DNA of 64,000 nt, from NCBI RefSeq assembly GCF_018320785.1, contig NC_054877.1, forward strand, positions 35,548,151 to 35,612,150. Direction: 5' to 3'. The stretch's first letter is position 1. Each line of letters begins with the position of its first letter. Under the pieces are notes generated by a model, which ran no database searches, was not told the DNA's origin, and saw nothing but the letters and a program-made list of their open reading frames with translations. The position numbers and the translations under genes are program-made. This document shows positions 12,417 to 24,050 of this stretch, in pieces. The DNA is from Cheilinus undulatus. Lineage: Eukaryota; Chordata; Actinopteri; Labriformes; Labridae.

Positions 12417-13290
12417 AAAGAGTGCAATGATTTGCAAATCTCATAAACCCACATTTTAGTCACAGTCATACATACACAACGCATCAGTGGTTGGAATGGA
12501 GACATACCATTTCAAGAAAAAAAAAAAGAAAAAGTAGGGGCAGAGCCATGTTTACCATTGTGTAGCATTCCCCGTTCTTTTAACAACAGTCTGTAAATGC
12601 CTCTTCCCTAAAAGAGATGTTGTCTGGATGGGAGCTATGTTGCTCTAAAACCTCCAGTACCTTTCCAAATGTGTAAGCTGCCTACACCATAGACACTAAT
12701 GCAATCACATACCATAAGAGATGCAGGCTCTTGAACTGTGCACTGAAAAAAAAGCTGGATGGTCCCTCTCCTCTGTAGTGAGTGTCCATGGTTTCCGAAA
12801 ACATTTTCAAATTTTGGTTCATCTGACCACAGAACCGTTTTCCATTTCACCTCAGTCCATTTTAAATGAGCTTTGATCAGAGAAGAGCACTATTTATTAA
12901 TCGTTTGATTATATTATGTGATCTAGATGGTGGGATATTCAAAGTCTTTGCAATTTTACCTCAAGGAACATTTTTCTGAAAATGTTCCACAATTTTTGGA
13001 CAGTTTCAGCAGATTGGTGAACCTCTGCCCTTCTTTACTTCTGGGAGACTCTGCCTCTCTAAAATGCTCCTTTTATAGCCAGTAAAATTACTGACCTGTT
13101 GCCAACTAACCTTATTATATGCTAATTTAAAATGAGCTAATATTTCATGAAATGGTAAAATGTCTCAGTTTCTGATATGTTGTTTATGTTCTACTGTGAA
13201 TAAAATATGGATTTATGAGATTTGAAAATCATTGCATTCTGTTTTATATGCATTTTACAAAGTGCCCCAACTTTTTTGGAATTGGGGTTG
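12417..13290 (-). mobile_element. Tc1/mariner element, degenerate, transposase on minus strand
   Basis: The right end reads AGTGCCCCAACTTTTTTGGA and then ATTGGGGTTG with TA at 13291-13292, a well-known fish Tc1-like terminus. Left and right both carry inverted copies of an ATGATTT(G/T)CAAATCTCATAAA segment (about 12427 and 13217). Minus-strand codons at 12635-12850 give a transposase piece (KTVLWSDEPKFENVFGNHG) that includes the first catalytic Asp of the WSDE motif, then LMVCDCIS and SLHIWKGT. A second piece near 12900-13070 corresponds to the N-terminal region. The left tip is lost and large deletions are present, so it is dead. Confidence 0.85.
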
Positions 13291-13292
13291 TA

Positions 13293-15096
13293 CTAAATAC
13301 AACGAAGGGCACTAACAGGCACAGATCAGACACATTAATGTTAAGGAATAATTCTGTTATTTATTTCTAAAATATTTTAGCGACCTGATCATGCTGTATT
13401 TTGACTTAACTAATGCTACGCACTATGATGCAATGAGTTAAAAATTCTGTAACTTAAAGAAAACAGAATAGAACTAAGACTACACATGTTGTTGAATGAT
13501 AAATCAAGGCAGGTAAGAAGTGGAGAGATGGTGCTGAAAGGTTTGATGCCAGCAGGCATTATCCTGATAATGGGACACAATCGTGGTAAAGAGAGTGACC
13601 AAAAGGAGTGACATATTACCTACTGGTGTTCTGGTTCACACTTCTTTTCCAATATGTGCAATAAAGTCAGCATCAGAAACAGAGATGGATGTTAAGGTGG
13701 CTATGAATCCAAATTTGGCTACTGTTAACTACATATTTCATAAAGAAAGGCCTAATTCTGCTCTATTAATTAGATTTTAATGAATGAAACATTACCTGCC
13801 CTAAAGCTCGCATGAATTTCATGTACACCAGAAACTGCGCAATGTCCCCAAAACCACAACTGAACAGTTGAATGCTCGAGAGTCTACTAAGAGACAGTCA
13901 TAAAGTCATACTCCATTTATTGAAAAATTGAGAAGGAAAAGAGAAGGTAAAGATGAAAATGAAGAAAGACGAAGAGCTCAGGGACATCCATTCATCTCTA
14001 TTGCAGGACAGCTGTTGCCTGGCAACAGCAAAGGCATCAGAATTATTTAAAAAGGCTGTTGAGTATGGCCTTGAAAACTACACAATGCTACACACAGTAT
14101 AGTGTGTGATACTGCAATACAGCAGACTGCCTTTGCTTCTCAGTGCAGTACATCCCAGCTGGACACAGCACAACATGAAAGACAACTAAATAATGCAATA
14201 ATGAAACAGTACACATATTAAGGCAATGGCGTGGTCATACAAAAGTCATGAGACGTTATGCAATACAACACCAAACTCAAGAAAACTATATAACAACACT
14301 AAAACACAAGATTGTCAGGGGCCCATAATCGTCACAGGCAGAAAGATAGCTATGACAAATGGGATGGGAATTTTAACATGCCATGGTATTAGCTCTAATA
14401 TGCATGAAAGTCTGTGCTAAAGTGATAGTCCTTTTTCTCTGAATTGAACATCTTACTGCTCGCTACTAAAATAGTTTTACCAAGCAGCTGTTTTAATTGA
14501 TATATAGCTACAAAAGCTGAATATAGCAACTTCATATTATTTTGTTGCTCGGTAAATGTATAAATAGTCCATTACTCACTATGATTTAGCACAATAATAC
14601 TGGTTAAAAATCTCTGTTGCCCACCATAAAAATGCATTTGAGGGATTAGTTCACCCCTGATAGATCATCAGATAAGGAATTTTAATTCAGCGTTAGACTG
14701 CAAAGTACTGGAAGAAATCTGAAGTCACCCATTACTAAAGCCATCTTTAGAGGTCAGTGTGTGGCACAACTAAATTTCCAATGCTGCCTCAACCTAGCCT
14801 AGTGACAGACAAGGAGATGGAGCTTAAGCCTCCTTACAAACAGCTAGACAGCACTGGCATTCCCCATGTCAAACATATCTTGTATTCTTCTTGAAACCAA
14901 GACAGGCAAGTAAAAATTTCAGCCCCCATAGTGTATGTGCCCATAAAGACAAACAATATTCTAACTGGAATCATCTTGTTAACCAGGCTGTAAACATTGC
15001 ATTTTAGCTGTAAAAAAATATGCATTTTAACATGGGTTGTATGTGACTTGCGATGCTTCTGCAGCCAGTCTCTAGTGGACACTCAAAACACTACAA
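13293..15096. other. Intergenic DNA, no gene seen
   Basis: AT-rich sequence without recognisable exons, repeats or RNA genes. A short perfect hairpin (GTTGCCTGGCAAC) lies near 14010-14022. Confidence 0.45.
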
Positions 15097-15290
15097 TTTT
15101 TTTTTTTTTTTTTTAAGATTTAGTTTTGGTCATTTTGTGTCTTTATTTGATAGAGGAGGATGGTGGATAGATTTAAAAACAGGGAAGAGAGCGGGGAGAG
15201 ACATGCCGCGAAGGGCCACAGACCGAATTCAAACCTGGGCTGCCCACATACGTGGGCACGCCTTAAACCACTGGACCATCTGCACACCCC
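15097..15290 (-). mobile_element. tRNA-derived SINE, minus strand
   Basis: Read on the minus strand, it starts GGGGTGTGCAGATGGTCCAG, has an A-box-like GTCCAGTGGTTTAAGG and a B-box-like GGTTTGAATTC, then a body with CATGTCTCTCCCCGCTCT, and ends in an A-rich tail (poly-T at 15097-15114 on +). The same family lies at 42794-42969. The tRNA-like head carries substitutions and no matching anticodon stem is kept. No clear target duplication was found. Confidence 0.85.
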
Positions 15291-16582
15291 ATACAGTTTC
15301 TTTTTTAACCCTCTGCATTGGCTTAATTTTTAGGCATGGGAGGTTCCTGCGTACTATTACTTATTAGCTGATATGTGATCAATCAAGGGGGATTCAAGCA
15401 ACACGAAACTTTGTTCCATGCATTGTCCAGTTCTTCTGAGAGAACAGCATTTTCTATAGAAATGTGAAGCTTTGTTGATTTGAGCAGATGCCAGAGGCAA
15501 ATCTTCATCAGTTAAACACAACCAAGATAATTTAAAGGAGAAGTGAAGATTGGAAATACTCATTACCTCTAAATCTCAAAACACACCATCGTATTCTCCG
15601 TCAATACAAATAAAACCATTTCTTATACTCAGATAGGCATACTTATAAATATAATGTTTCATTTTTACCAAGTTTGTTCTAGTAAAAATGATGCTAGACT
15701 AAATATTACATACTCTATCTTAATATGAAACAAAAAAGGCAGACATTAATGTGATGGTAAATTTCCTCTGGACTTCACGGTGCTTTGATACAGCAATACC
15801 ACAGTACACTCATGCAACAGTAAAACATATTCATTGATATCATCATAGAATTTTAAAAATAGGCTACTGAAAAAAGAAAGACCTAAGAATTACAAAACCA
15901 AATGAATTACAGCAAGTCCAGCTTAATTTAACTTTATATGTAACTGAAATCCTGTTAAAGTGATGCATATGAAATAGTTTGAGGAAACAAAAGCTCTTCT
16001 CAGTCAAAAAAACAGTCAATACTTCCTGAAATGGGGTCTATAGCCATCTGCTAGCCTATTAACCTACAACAGCTAACATACACATTTAAACAATTGCTTT
16101 TTAGCTCAGAAGTGACTCAAAGCTTCTATTACTTTGTGATACTGTTATAAAATCATACAAAATGCATAAATTAGCTACTGCATACTTAATGTGGGCTACA
16201 AAGTGGCTACATATTTAATACAATATTCAATATAAGCTAGGCTATTAGTGTTTCACTTCTTAAACATGCCTCATATTAAATTCTACTATCATCCTGATGA
16301 TGGCCAATTTTGAAGCAGTTGCCTACAAACAATGTCACCTGCTTGCCTGTTAGCTACGAAGTTGCTCAATTAGCTCATTCTTGGGTGATGTCACATTAAA
16401 TAGGCCCACAAAAGGCTTAAATTCCTGAAAACTTTCTAGCTAATGTGATGTAGAGGAACGGAGTGGCTAAACATTAACAGATGTTGAGCAATGCTAGCTA
16501 GGTCAGTGTTGTTTTATAGCCTCCAATAATTTCTAATACTGATCTATTTATCTTATCAGCCGCTTGCTTGTTAACTTGAGAG
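15291..16582. other. Intergenic DNA, no gene seen
   Basis: AT-rich sequence without recognisable genes. The motif TAGCTA recurs throughout, and similar GCTA-rich text continues inside the element to the right. Confidence 0.4.
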
Positions 16583-18000
16583 GGCTGCAGACTGTACATT
16601 TCTGATAGCGCACTCCCACAGACCGTTCATCTGAGACAATGGCTGTGTCCGAAACCACTCACTCATTCCCTACTCCCTATCCACTATATAGTGAGCTGCA
16701 CATCGTGGACTATATAGTGCACTCACTGTAAATACACAATACGGTTTCAGACACTCCTCCGGCCGCGGGCAATGACGTCATCACCGTCTCAAAATTAAAA
16801 CGTTTAGCAACAATGGCTCCTAGATTTTGATGACAACAGTTGGGGCTTGACATTAACGTAGAATTTCATTGAAAACTGATACAAAATGTAAGGTATTTTC
16901 ACAGAAAATTTTAAAATGAATACAGATAAAGTTTGTGTCTTAAGTGGCTAAATAAACGTTTTTGTGTGTATTATGACTTACTTTTGCATAAAGACAATGT
17001 TCTTATGTCTTGTAATCCTCATGGGGGAAAAAGTTACTTCATTTTGAATCGTTAACATTTTCTTACAGATTACATACTTTGGTTAAAACCATGAAACAAA
17101 AAAGTATATTAAAAAAGTTTTTATATGTGTTCCTGAGCTCCTCTCATTTGTCTGTAATGTTTGAGAGCCGCGTCCGCGATGCATGATGGTAATTATTCCT
17201 GGGCTAGTGACCATCGGCTGTTCACTACTTTTCAAAAAGCACTGTGGGATAGAATGGGTGCTCTATATAATGCATAACAACTATTCACTATATAGTGAAT
17301 AGGAAGTGATTTCAGACACAGCCACAGTCTATTTCAGAATGGCAGTACTTGCTAGAAGTTTCAAAATAGAATAGGGTAACACTTACGTTAAGGTAATGTT
17401 AGGCTACAAAAGTTAAAAACCTGACCTGCAAAACCCGATTACAAAATATTCAATAAATTAGAGTAAGGAAAAAAATCAGGAAAAAAGGTTGTCCTCCAAG
17501 AAAACATTTTAACACAGCAAAAGTAACTCACCTAGCTCAGTTAGCTGCGCAAGCTACTTATGTAACGAAGCTACATAGCTCACATAGCTAACATAGCTAC
17601 GCTCAGAAGCTATATACGTTCTCTACATTGCTTCATTAGCTAGCTTTGCTATATTGGCTTTTGTAGTAACATTAATTACATGGCTAGCCTTGCTATGTTT
17701 GTTTTAGCCAGAGCTAACAGAGCTAAAGCGAGCCACTGACCACGTAATTTCTGAAATGGTTCTACATCATTTCCTCCCAAATTAGACCTCTGACCTTTTT
17801 CTCTAATTTTTTTATTCATTGTGTTAAACTGAGATGTGGTAATTTCCTGAATGTAGCTGCAAGACCTTGTTTATGAATTAAGTTCAATAAAAAAATAAAA
17901 TAAAACATAAAACATGCAAATTGCAGCACTTCTGTTCTGAGATATTGTCTCAGATGAACGGTCTGTGAGAGTGGCCGTCAGAGGTGTATGGGCTGCAGCC
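16583..18000. mobile_element. Composite inverted-repeat element (outer), about 1.4 kb
   Basis: Near-perfect inverted arms flank the region. The core ACAGACCGTTCATCTGAGAC at about 16619-16638 recurs inverted at about 17945-17964, and similarity extends outward to GGCTGCAG at 16583-16590 and CTGCAGCC at 17993-18000, giving arms of about 58 bp. Past the inner MITE, the left arm resumes (TTTCAGAATGGCAGTACT) and again matches the right arm. This shows that the MITE inserted into the left arm. No transposase is visible, and I do not recognise the family. Confidence 0.65.
16641..17323. mobile_element. MITE with GGCTGTGTCCGAAA ends, nested
   Basis: The left end GGCTGTGTCCGAAACCACT and the right end AGTGATTTCAGACACAGCC are inverted repeats. 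Both are followed inward by CACTATATAGTGA palindromes, giving roughly 40-bp arms. Length is about 683 bp and there is no coding frame. The flanking 5-mers ACAAT and ACAGT could be a decayed target duplication. It sits in the left arm of the outer element. Confidence 0.75.
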
Positions 18001-18880
18001 AGACTTGTTTAGCTTTGGAGTGGCTCAAAACGAATATTGTTTACATGATGTACAAAAGGAACACATTTTTCTTGATTATGTAATATTTATTATGACCCCA
18101 GTGGGCCCCAATGGGTCTTCATCTGGTTAAAGATTAAATCAAATAAATTTCTAACTAGGACAGTAATTATAAGCTAACATAAGCTAGGCTGGCTGACTTT
18201 TCAAACGGTATTGTTTAACAAACAAGGCTATGAAATTGGTTGTTTTAAATTTTCAACATGATCTTTTGTATCATAATGCCCTTTGGTAGTGTAATATATT
18301 AAGATAGGCCTCCTAAAGGACTTTACATCAAGCAAGCTCTGTAATGTCCAGAGTTGTAACATTTGTTTGGTGGACTCCAAGGGGGGGAAGGGCGGTCTGC
18401 TCTGAGGCTGCCAAATTAGATTTGCACATCTTGACCAAAGCCGTGCTTAACAATTATGAAGTAGTTTTAACAAAGATAAGAAAATCATGCATAGGTCTTT
18501 TGGTTTATGAGTGAAAAAATCTAAATTGATGTTGATATCAGCAATGTGTCACCTTTTCTTTACTTGTTTCTTTTGTACCATTCGTTGACATTGTTGTTAA
18601 TGCATAAGGAGTAACAAGTCCTGGTCCTGATACATAATTTTAGCTACAGCACTGAATGCTGAATCCTGAGCGTGTTTTTACAGGGAGATGGCAGACTTTT
18701 GAAATAATATTATTCTGGCGAAGAATTAAACTTGGATTCAGAACATTTCTTAAGGTTATTTTATATTAACAATTCACAACTGCGGGTTTTTTTTAACCGC
18801 AAATGAAAAAAAAATCTAAATTCATGTAGTCAGTGCAGACAGCCAGGGGCTTTACTTCATTTAACGGTGAGACCGACATC
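18001..18880. other. Upstream flank of pde4b promoter
   Basis: AT-rich DNA without a recognisable gene. CpG content rises sharply at about 18880. Confidence 0.4.
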
Positions 18881-19080
18881 CGCTAAAAATCAAATAGATG
18901 CGGGGAAGAGGAATACGGAGGGAAGGGGCGGGAAGCCAGAAAAGGGAGCACCCATTGGTAAACGGCAGGATTTGCGTTACCGGTCCCAAAGCCAATCGAT
19001 GCGCTCGCGAGGTCGAAAAGGGGAACAAGCGCGAATGGGATAAATGGACCCTGATAAAAGGGGCGCGTGCTTGTCGCGGC
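18881..19080 (+). promoter_or_regulatory. pde4b: CpG-rich promoter of pde4b (long form)
   Basis: This is the most CpG-dense stretch of the window, with about 20 CpG in 250 bp against a CpG-poor background. It contains a GC box (GGGGCGGG near 18924), an inverted CCAAT box (CCATTGG near 18951), a direct CCAAT (AGCCAATCG near 18989) and a TATA-like GATAAAAGG near 19052. The layout suggests transcription starting near 19080 on the + strand. The assignment to pde4b rests on the run of spliced non-coding exons that follows in the same direction, with no other gene before the pde4b coding exon. Confidence 0.6.
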
Positions 19081-19128
19081 AGAGAATGAGGGGAGGATAC
19101 AGCGCGAGAAGGAACGGTCACAATAACG
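19081..19128 (+). other. pde4b: pde4b non-coding exon 1 (start approximate)
   Basis: The stretch after the TATA-like site ends at AACG followed by the donor GTAAGA at 19129. The 5' limit is inferred. Transcript reads would settle it. Confidence 0.45.
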
Positions 19129-19406
19129 GTAAGACAGTTGACAGAATTTACTGTCAGAGAACTGACTTTTTCCACGTTTCTAGCTAATATTATAAGGTAA
19201 TTACATTTCTGTACCACTTTGATCAGCCTTGTCGTAATCACACGGTGTAGTGAAGTTAACTTGCTGCCTTTAAACCGCGTTAAATACTTCGAAGTTTTCA
19301 ATTCTTGTAACGTCTCTATGTGAAGTTTAGTCTCAAAGGATTTGTTCACGTTTGTGAAATATAACGTTTAACGATGCCCAAACAGTCGGGTTCTTGTTTT
19401 TTTCAG

Positions 19407-19686
19407 CCGCACAGAAGCTTTACTTCGAGGAAACATCGACAGACAGATACCCAGAGTTGCAGTAAAGCTCTTTCTTCTCACGAAGGCTTCTTGTCTGAAT
19501 GTAGGCTGTGCTCTTCATCTCTCTGTGGGCATCCCTCTTCCTTTTTCACAGTCGGCTTGTTCAGTTTTGTTGGTGTGTGTCCACTTTGAAACACATTTCT
19601 GAGCAAATGATGTGCTGCCCTGGATACTACAGCCTACACAAACGTTTGGGGCTCTTTCCTGGAGCGTGACGGCGAGGTCGAACAAG
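19407..19686 (+). other. pde4b: pde4b non-coding exon 2
   Basis: A strong acceptor (CTTGTTTTTTTCAG, ending 19406) and a strong donor (AACAAG then GTAAGAG at 19687) bound 280 nt. No frame is open through it into the next exon, which fits 5' UTR. The frame starting at 19374 begins in the preceding intron and is probably chance. Confidence 0.5.
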
Positions 19687-20429
19687 GTAAGAGCTATTCC
19701 CACGTTTTTGTTTTTCTATCACTCACAGAGTCAATGGTGTAAATTTATAAAGAGGCAGTTTGGGTTAATTAAGAGGTGCTTGGTGGAAAGGGAAAATATT
19801 TGTGGAGCCAAAGTGGACGGCTTGTGTAAAAATCATTAGCTCAGTGATGGAGAAGAATGCTGGTTGGGTCTATAAACCATTTTCTACGCAATTGCGCAAT
19901 CAATCAGCGTCCATTTAGCAACAAAGTCTAAGTTAAATAAGGTCAAACATTTCCAGAGGATAAATGTATTCTGTTGGGCTGTTTGTTTCACTCTACAGGA
20001 AAAAATCAACAGTCTTCTGTATTCCACTTTAGTTCAGAGACTCAATAGTGACCTTCTCCATAAACTGACATGTAGGGACAACTGGCAATGATTGTATTAG
20101 TTTTGTGTTCATCATATCCACACTGGTGATTGTACTTGACCTTTTAAACTTAATTAGACGCACATCGTTTGTCACTGTACATTCACAACAAGACATTTTA
20201 AATTTATCACAGTGTTATGTATTTTGTGAGGAAATACACATAAATGGAAGTGTTATGTCCCTCATTTTCAAAGTGCCAAAAAACTACTACCTTTTAAAAA
20301 GGTAAAATGCCCAACATTATGGGATGGTGGGATGCACTGATACCACATTTTTCCAGACCAAGTAAAATATCACCAACAGCAGACATGGCTCCAACTTTGA
20401 TTTCATGCTCACATAATTAGAGGGTAACT

Positions 20430-20520
20430 GTCTTGGCCAGGACTCCCGTGTAAAAGAGATTTTTGTATCTAAACGGGAATAAAATGCTGGTTAAATAAAG
20501 GTTAAATAAAAAACAGACAG
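20430..20520 (+). repeat. Retroposon-like 3' tail
   Basis: The sequence CTTGGCCAGGACTCCCGTGT, then AAAAGAGATTTTT, then GGTTAAATAAAGGTTAAATA is a tail seen at the 3' ends of fish retroposon copies. Only the tail is present. A related fragment in the opposite direction may lie near 36365-36480. Confidence 0.5.
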
Positions 20521-21159
20521 CCAAGAAACATGGAAAGAGGGAGTGAGGGAAGATATGCACCAAACATTTGCAGAGAACGGGAATTGATCCCATGATCAGT
20601 GCATCGAAGACTGTGGCCTTAGTATATGGGTGCCCTTGGGTTTCTTGTTTACACTTGTCCCTCACAGCAGGAATATTTACCTGTTAGTCAAGGAAGGGAT
20701 GGCTCAGTTTGTGCATGTGAATAGGGCCATATGTGCAAATGAAAACTCCTGAATGTCCCCTGAATTTTTCTGGATGAGCTGCATGTGTTACACTAACAGC
20801 CAGAACATTCACCCAAACCTTTTCCTGCCTGCCCCTTATCAAATTTACACTGGAAGTCTGGATGAATTGATGTGAGAACACAGCAGGAAATATTCAATAA
20901 GAATTCACAGCAGGTCAGCAGGCAGGGCTGATGATGAAACCGGTGTAAAACCATAATAGTGATGGACCTCAAAGATCTCCATGCATGTAACGAAACTGCT
21001 CCGTTGTGTTTTTAGGCAGTATGTTCTTCGATCCTCTTTTAATGACAATGTGGTTGTGTCAAACTACATGCTGCATTGATTAAAAGGGGGAAAAGTAATT
21101 AGAGCACCATATAGCTGACTCGGTATGCTCATCTGTCACTTGTGCATCATTCTTTCTGC

Positions 21160-21612
21160 TAGTGCTGCACAGTTGATCTAATCACACTTGTGGTGTCAGA
21201 CTGTGCGATTACATAACTGCATAAAAGGCTGCAATTGTGTTTGTATAGATTAGTACTTGAAAGATTTACAAAAATGCCTGAAGAAAGCCCTCTAAGTTTA
21301 CAATAGTGCCACAATTGCAATTTGTAGAAGTGCCTTTATTTTCAAAAAATTAAAAACTTTTATTTTTTGAGATATACTGAGGTATTTTGAAATTAGTACT
21401 GTAAAATCTTCAGGTTTTGTATTTTTCATGCTGCTTAATATTTGTGTTTTGACAGCTGAAAAATACACACTTCGAAACTATCAACATTCTCTGCATTTTC
21501 CTTGATAAACATGCAAGTTAACTCATGATGCCATTTATTTTTATAACATAGTTGTAATTGAAAATTGCAATATTGTCCAGTATAATCGCAATCACACATT
21601 TTTGCAGTACCA
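21160..21612. mobile_element. hAT-like MITE, family TAGTGCTGCAC, copy 2
   Basis: It starts TAGTGCTGCACAGTTG and ends TTTGCAGTACCA. The body (AAAAGGCTGCAATTGTG, AATACACACTTC, TTTTCCTTGATAAACATGC) aligns with copies 1 and 3. This copy lacks the interruption seen in copy 1, so it shows the unbroken order. No target duplication is detectable (CTTTCTGC and TGGAGCAC). Confidence 0.75.
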
Positions 21613-23611
21613 TGGAGCACCACTTTTTACATCATGCCCTGCCTCCTCAGACCCCTTCCTGCTGTGGGATACACACCTGAACATCCAACTCAGGAGCAAT
21701 CCTTGTGGAATTTTTCAAGCAATTTTCAGGAGTGTTTTTGTAAAAACAGCTTATGCAAAATGTTTGAAACTTCTTAAAAAAACGTGCACAAGATCTAGAA
21801 CTGCCAATTGCCTGCTGTGCTGTGATGCTTTTTGGAATCTGCAGAAAGTGCTGAGAGAGTGTTTGTCACCATGGAGTTGCAAAACAAACTCTATGAAAAA
21901 AGCATTACCATATCACCCCAAGCATCGTTCTCCATATGATATGGTTTGCTTGGCATGTATTGGACAGCATATATATCAACACTGTAACATCAATGATGGG
22001 TCCATGTTGGCCTGATGATATCACATGACCTATACCTTAGCTGGGCTCCAGTGCTAACTTGTCAGGCAAGATGAGAAAGCCAGCAAGGCGTTTTGCAGTT
22101 GATCACCGTTTTTGGCCTTATTCTAAAATCAACAATCTCAATAAATTCTAGGTATTTTGAGTATAGCTTCCAACAACTGGAATCAGTATTGTAAATGCAG
22201 TTTAACATTTTCCTTAGAAATGTATTGCTGAAAGTGATAACACTTTCTAAGAATTAAACGCAAGGAATCTAATACTCAACTCAGAAAGTCTATCATGATG
22301 CTGGATTCATGAGACAGTTTTATCCCTAAAAAATGGCAGTATTTTTGATAAATCAATTTGAGTCACCTATATTTATATTGAGTTTTTAATTGTACTAAAT
22401 TGTATCATTACATCCCTTTTGAACATATGTTTTTTTATATTAATAACTTTTTAAATATTTGAGCATGAGATTTGTGTGTCATATTATCTGGTGCATTATA
22501 ATCAGGACACTTCTTAGCAGGTGCTAGTATGGAAGTATGTTTATGGTGGTCACCAGTGCTTGTCATGTCTGTAAAGTCACATGAGCTCTTTGACAACTTT
22601 GCGTCATGTATCCCCTACTCCTGTAAGATTCCAGCCACATCAAGATTTAAGACAAAAATAAGACTTAAGCATCAGCCTGTCACCTACTGATGTTCTTTCT
22701 TTGCTGATGACTCAAAATGATACATCAATATCTGCCCAATATTTTAATACTGACAGATCTAAAAGCCTGTGCCGTCTTTTGGCTGGAGTTTGTGGGATAT
22801 AAAACCTTGTAGCATTGCTTCATCATAGCAGTTCTTCTGTAATGAGTTGTTTGTTTTAGCTGTGGTTAAGTTTTTATCAAAGGACACAGTTGTTAAATGT
22901 TACACGCATCATGAATACAATTCTGTTTTACTCCTAAAGCACACTTCCTTTTAAGCCTAGTTTGGAGCTCTCTGTGGTCGCCCAGTCATGTGGTGTTAAC
23001 TCAGCCCTCCACTGGCCTTTTATTGTCAGCCAGTGCTGAAACAACAGAGCACATACATCCAGCTTCTTGTTTAAAGAGCTTTAGCTGCCAGACTGATGAT
23101 TCACTTACTGGCTGCTTGTTGGCTTTACTGGTGACATGGTCACTATGCGGCCTTTTCTGTATCTGAACATTGATGTTTCCAGCTGATGAATGCATGCCGT
23201 GTGTGCGCTAGTTTGCAGAATGAGTGAGTGTTTGTTGTACTGGGAGCTGATTGGGAACACAAGAAGCTTTGTGTGCATATGTGTGTGACAGTAACGTGTG
23301 TGAGTGTGTGCACTGGCTGAGCCCTGATTGTAATAAGCAATGAGTTTAGAGAAGCACAGCAATCAAAGTAGATTACATATGTAGAAAGAGGAAATAAGTA
23401 GCCTTTTTTAGTTTTCTCCTGGAACACAGCATATATATATTTATTTACCTCTAAGCTCCTTGTTGGTTATTGTCCAAAATAAATATTTTTCCTCTAAATG
23501 AATACATATGTCAGAGGTCTTTATCATTGAATCACAGTTTCAACAAATTGTCCTTTTTTGCTGTGGTCTGTTATCTCGGAAGTTTTTATCCATAAATTAT
23601 TTGTCTTTCAG

Positions 23612-23680
23612 GCTGACAATCTGCTGATGTGAATTCCTGCTCATCCTCACGCAGCTGACCCGAACAGAAGAGCTAAATCT
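23612..23680 (+). other. pde4b: pde4b non-coding exon 3
   Basis: The acceptor TTGTCTTTCAG ends at 23611, and the donor GTAAGTG starts at 23681, bounding 69 nt with several stops (TGA, TAA). This is a convincing splice pair and fits a 5' UTR exon leading to the coding exon at 50033. Confidence 0.5.
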
Positions 23681-23879
23681 GTAAGTGCACTTCTTTGTGA
23701 TTGGTATCAGTTTTCTACTGCAACTCTAATAGCTGACTGAGCAGTGTATAAGATTTCTTCACTCTTCTCAAGTTGAAGACCAACAACATCTGTTATCGAC
23801 CTTCCAGTGGAGTAAGTTATTGAACTGTACAAGAAATATTCCTCCTCCTTTTAGGTGGTATTTCAGGTTTTTCCTCAGG

Positions 23880-24050
23880 ATTTTAGGAGACTATGGGGGG
23901 AGAGACTCTGAACTGTCTAGGGGGGTCTGGAGACATGCTCCCCTGGGAGAAAAATATGGACGTTTTGGGTTAAATGCATTGAACTGGTGCACTTTGAGAG
24001 CCAATTCAGAGGTTTTATCAATGAAATTTTGCTCTCTTTAAAAAGTGCTC
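23880..24050. repeat. Unclassified fish repeat fragment
   Basis: A G-rich segment (GGGGGGTCTGGAGACATGCTCCCCTGGGAGAAAAATATGG spread over 23920-23960), followed by AAATGCATTGAACTGGTGCA, resembles a dispersed fish transposon tail. I cannot name the family. Confidence 0.3.

Larger units (their letters stand above)
19687..23611. other. pde4b 5' UTR intron, 3.9 kb
   Basis: It holds a retroposon-like tail at about 20440-20520 (GGTTAAATAAAGGTTAAATA), a short hAT-like fragment near 20328-20400 (GGGATGCACTGATACCAC), and MITE copy 2 at 21160-21612. No other exon is recognised. The 137-codon frame at 21602-22015 begins at the MITE edge and matches nothing I know. Confidence 0.45.

Noticed and set aside
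18861..19349. 162-codon open frame on the minus strand
   Set aside because: It is antisense to the CpG-rich promoter and first exons, where GC-rich sequence has few stops. It shows no domain, no splice context and no known similarity.
21602..22015. 137-codon + frame
   Set aside because: It begins in the right end of a MITE, and has no domain or credible splice sites.
19081..23680. These exons as the 5' UTR of lepr
   Set aside because: No lepr coding exon follows before the pde4b coding exon in the same direction, so pde4b is the simpler owner. Transcript data could overturn this.
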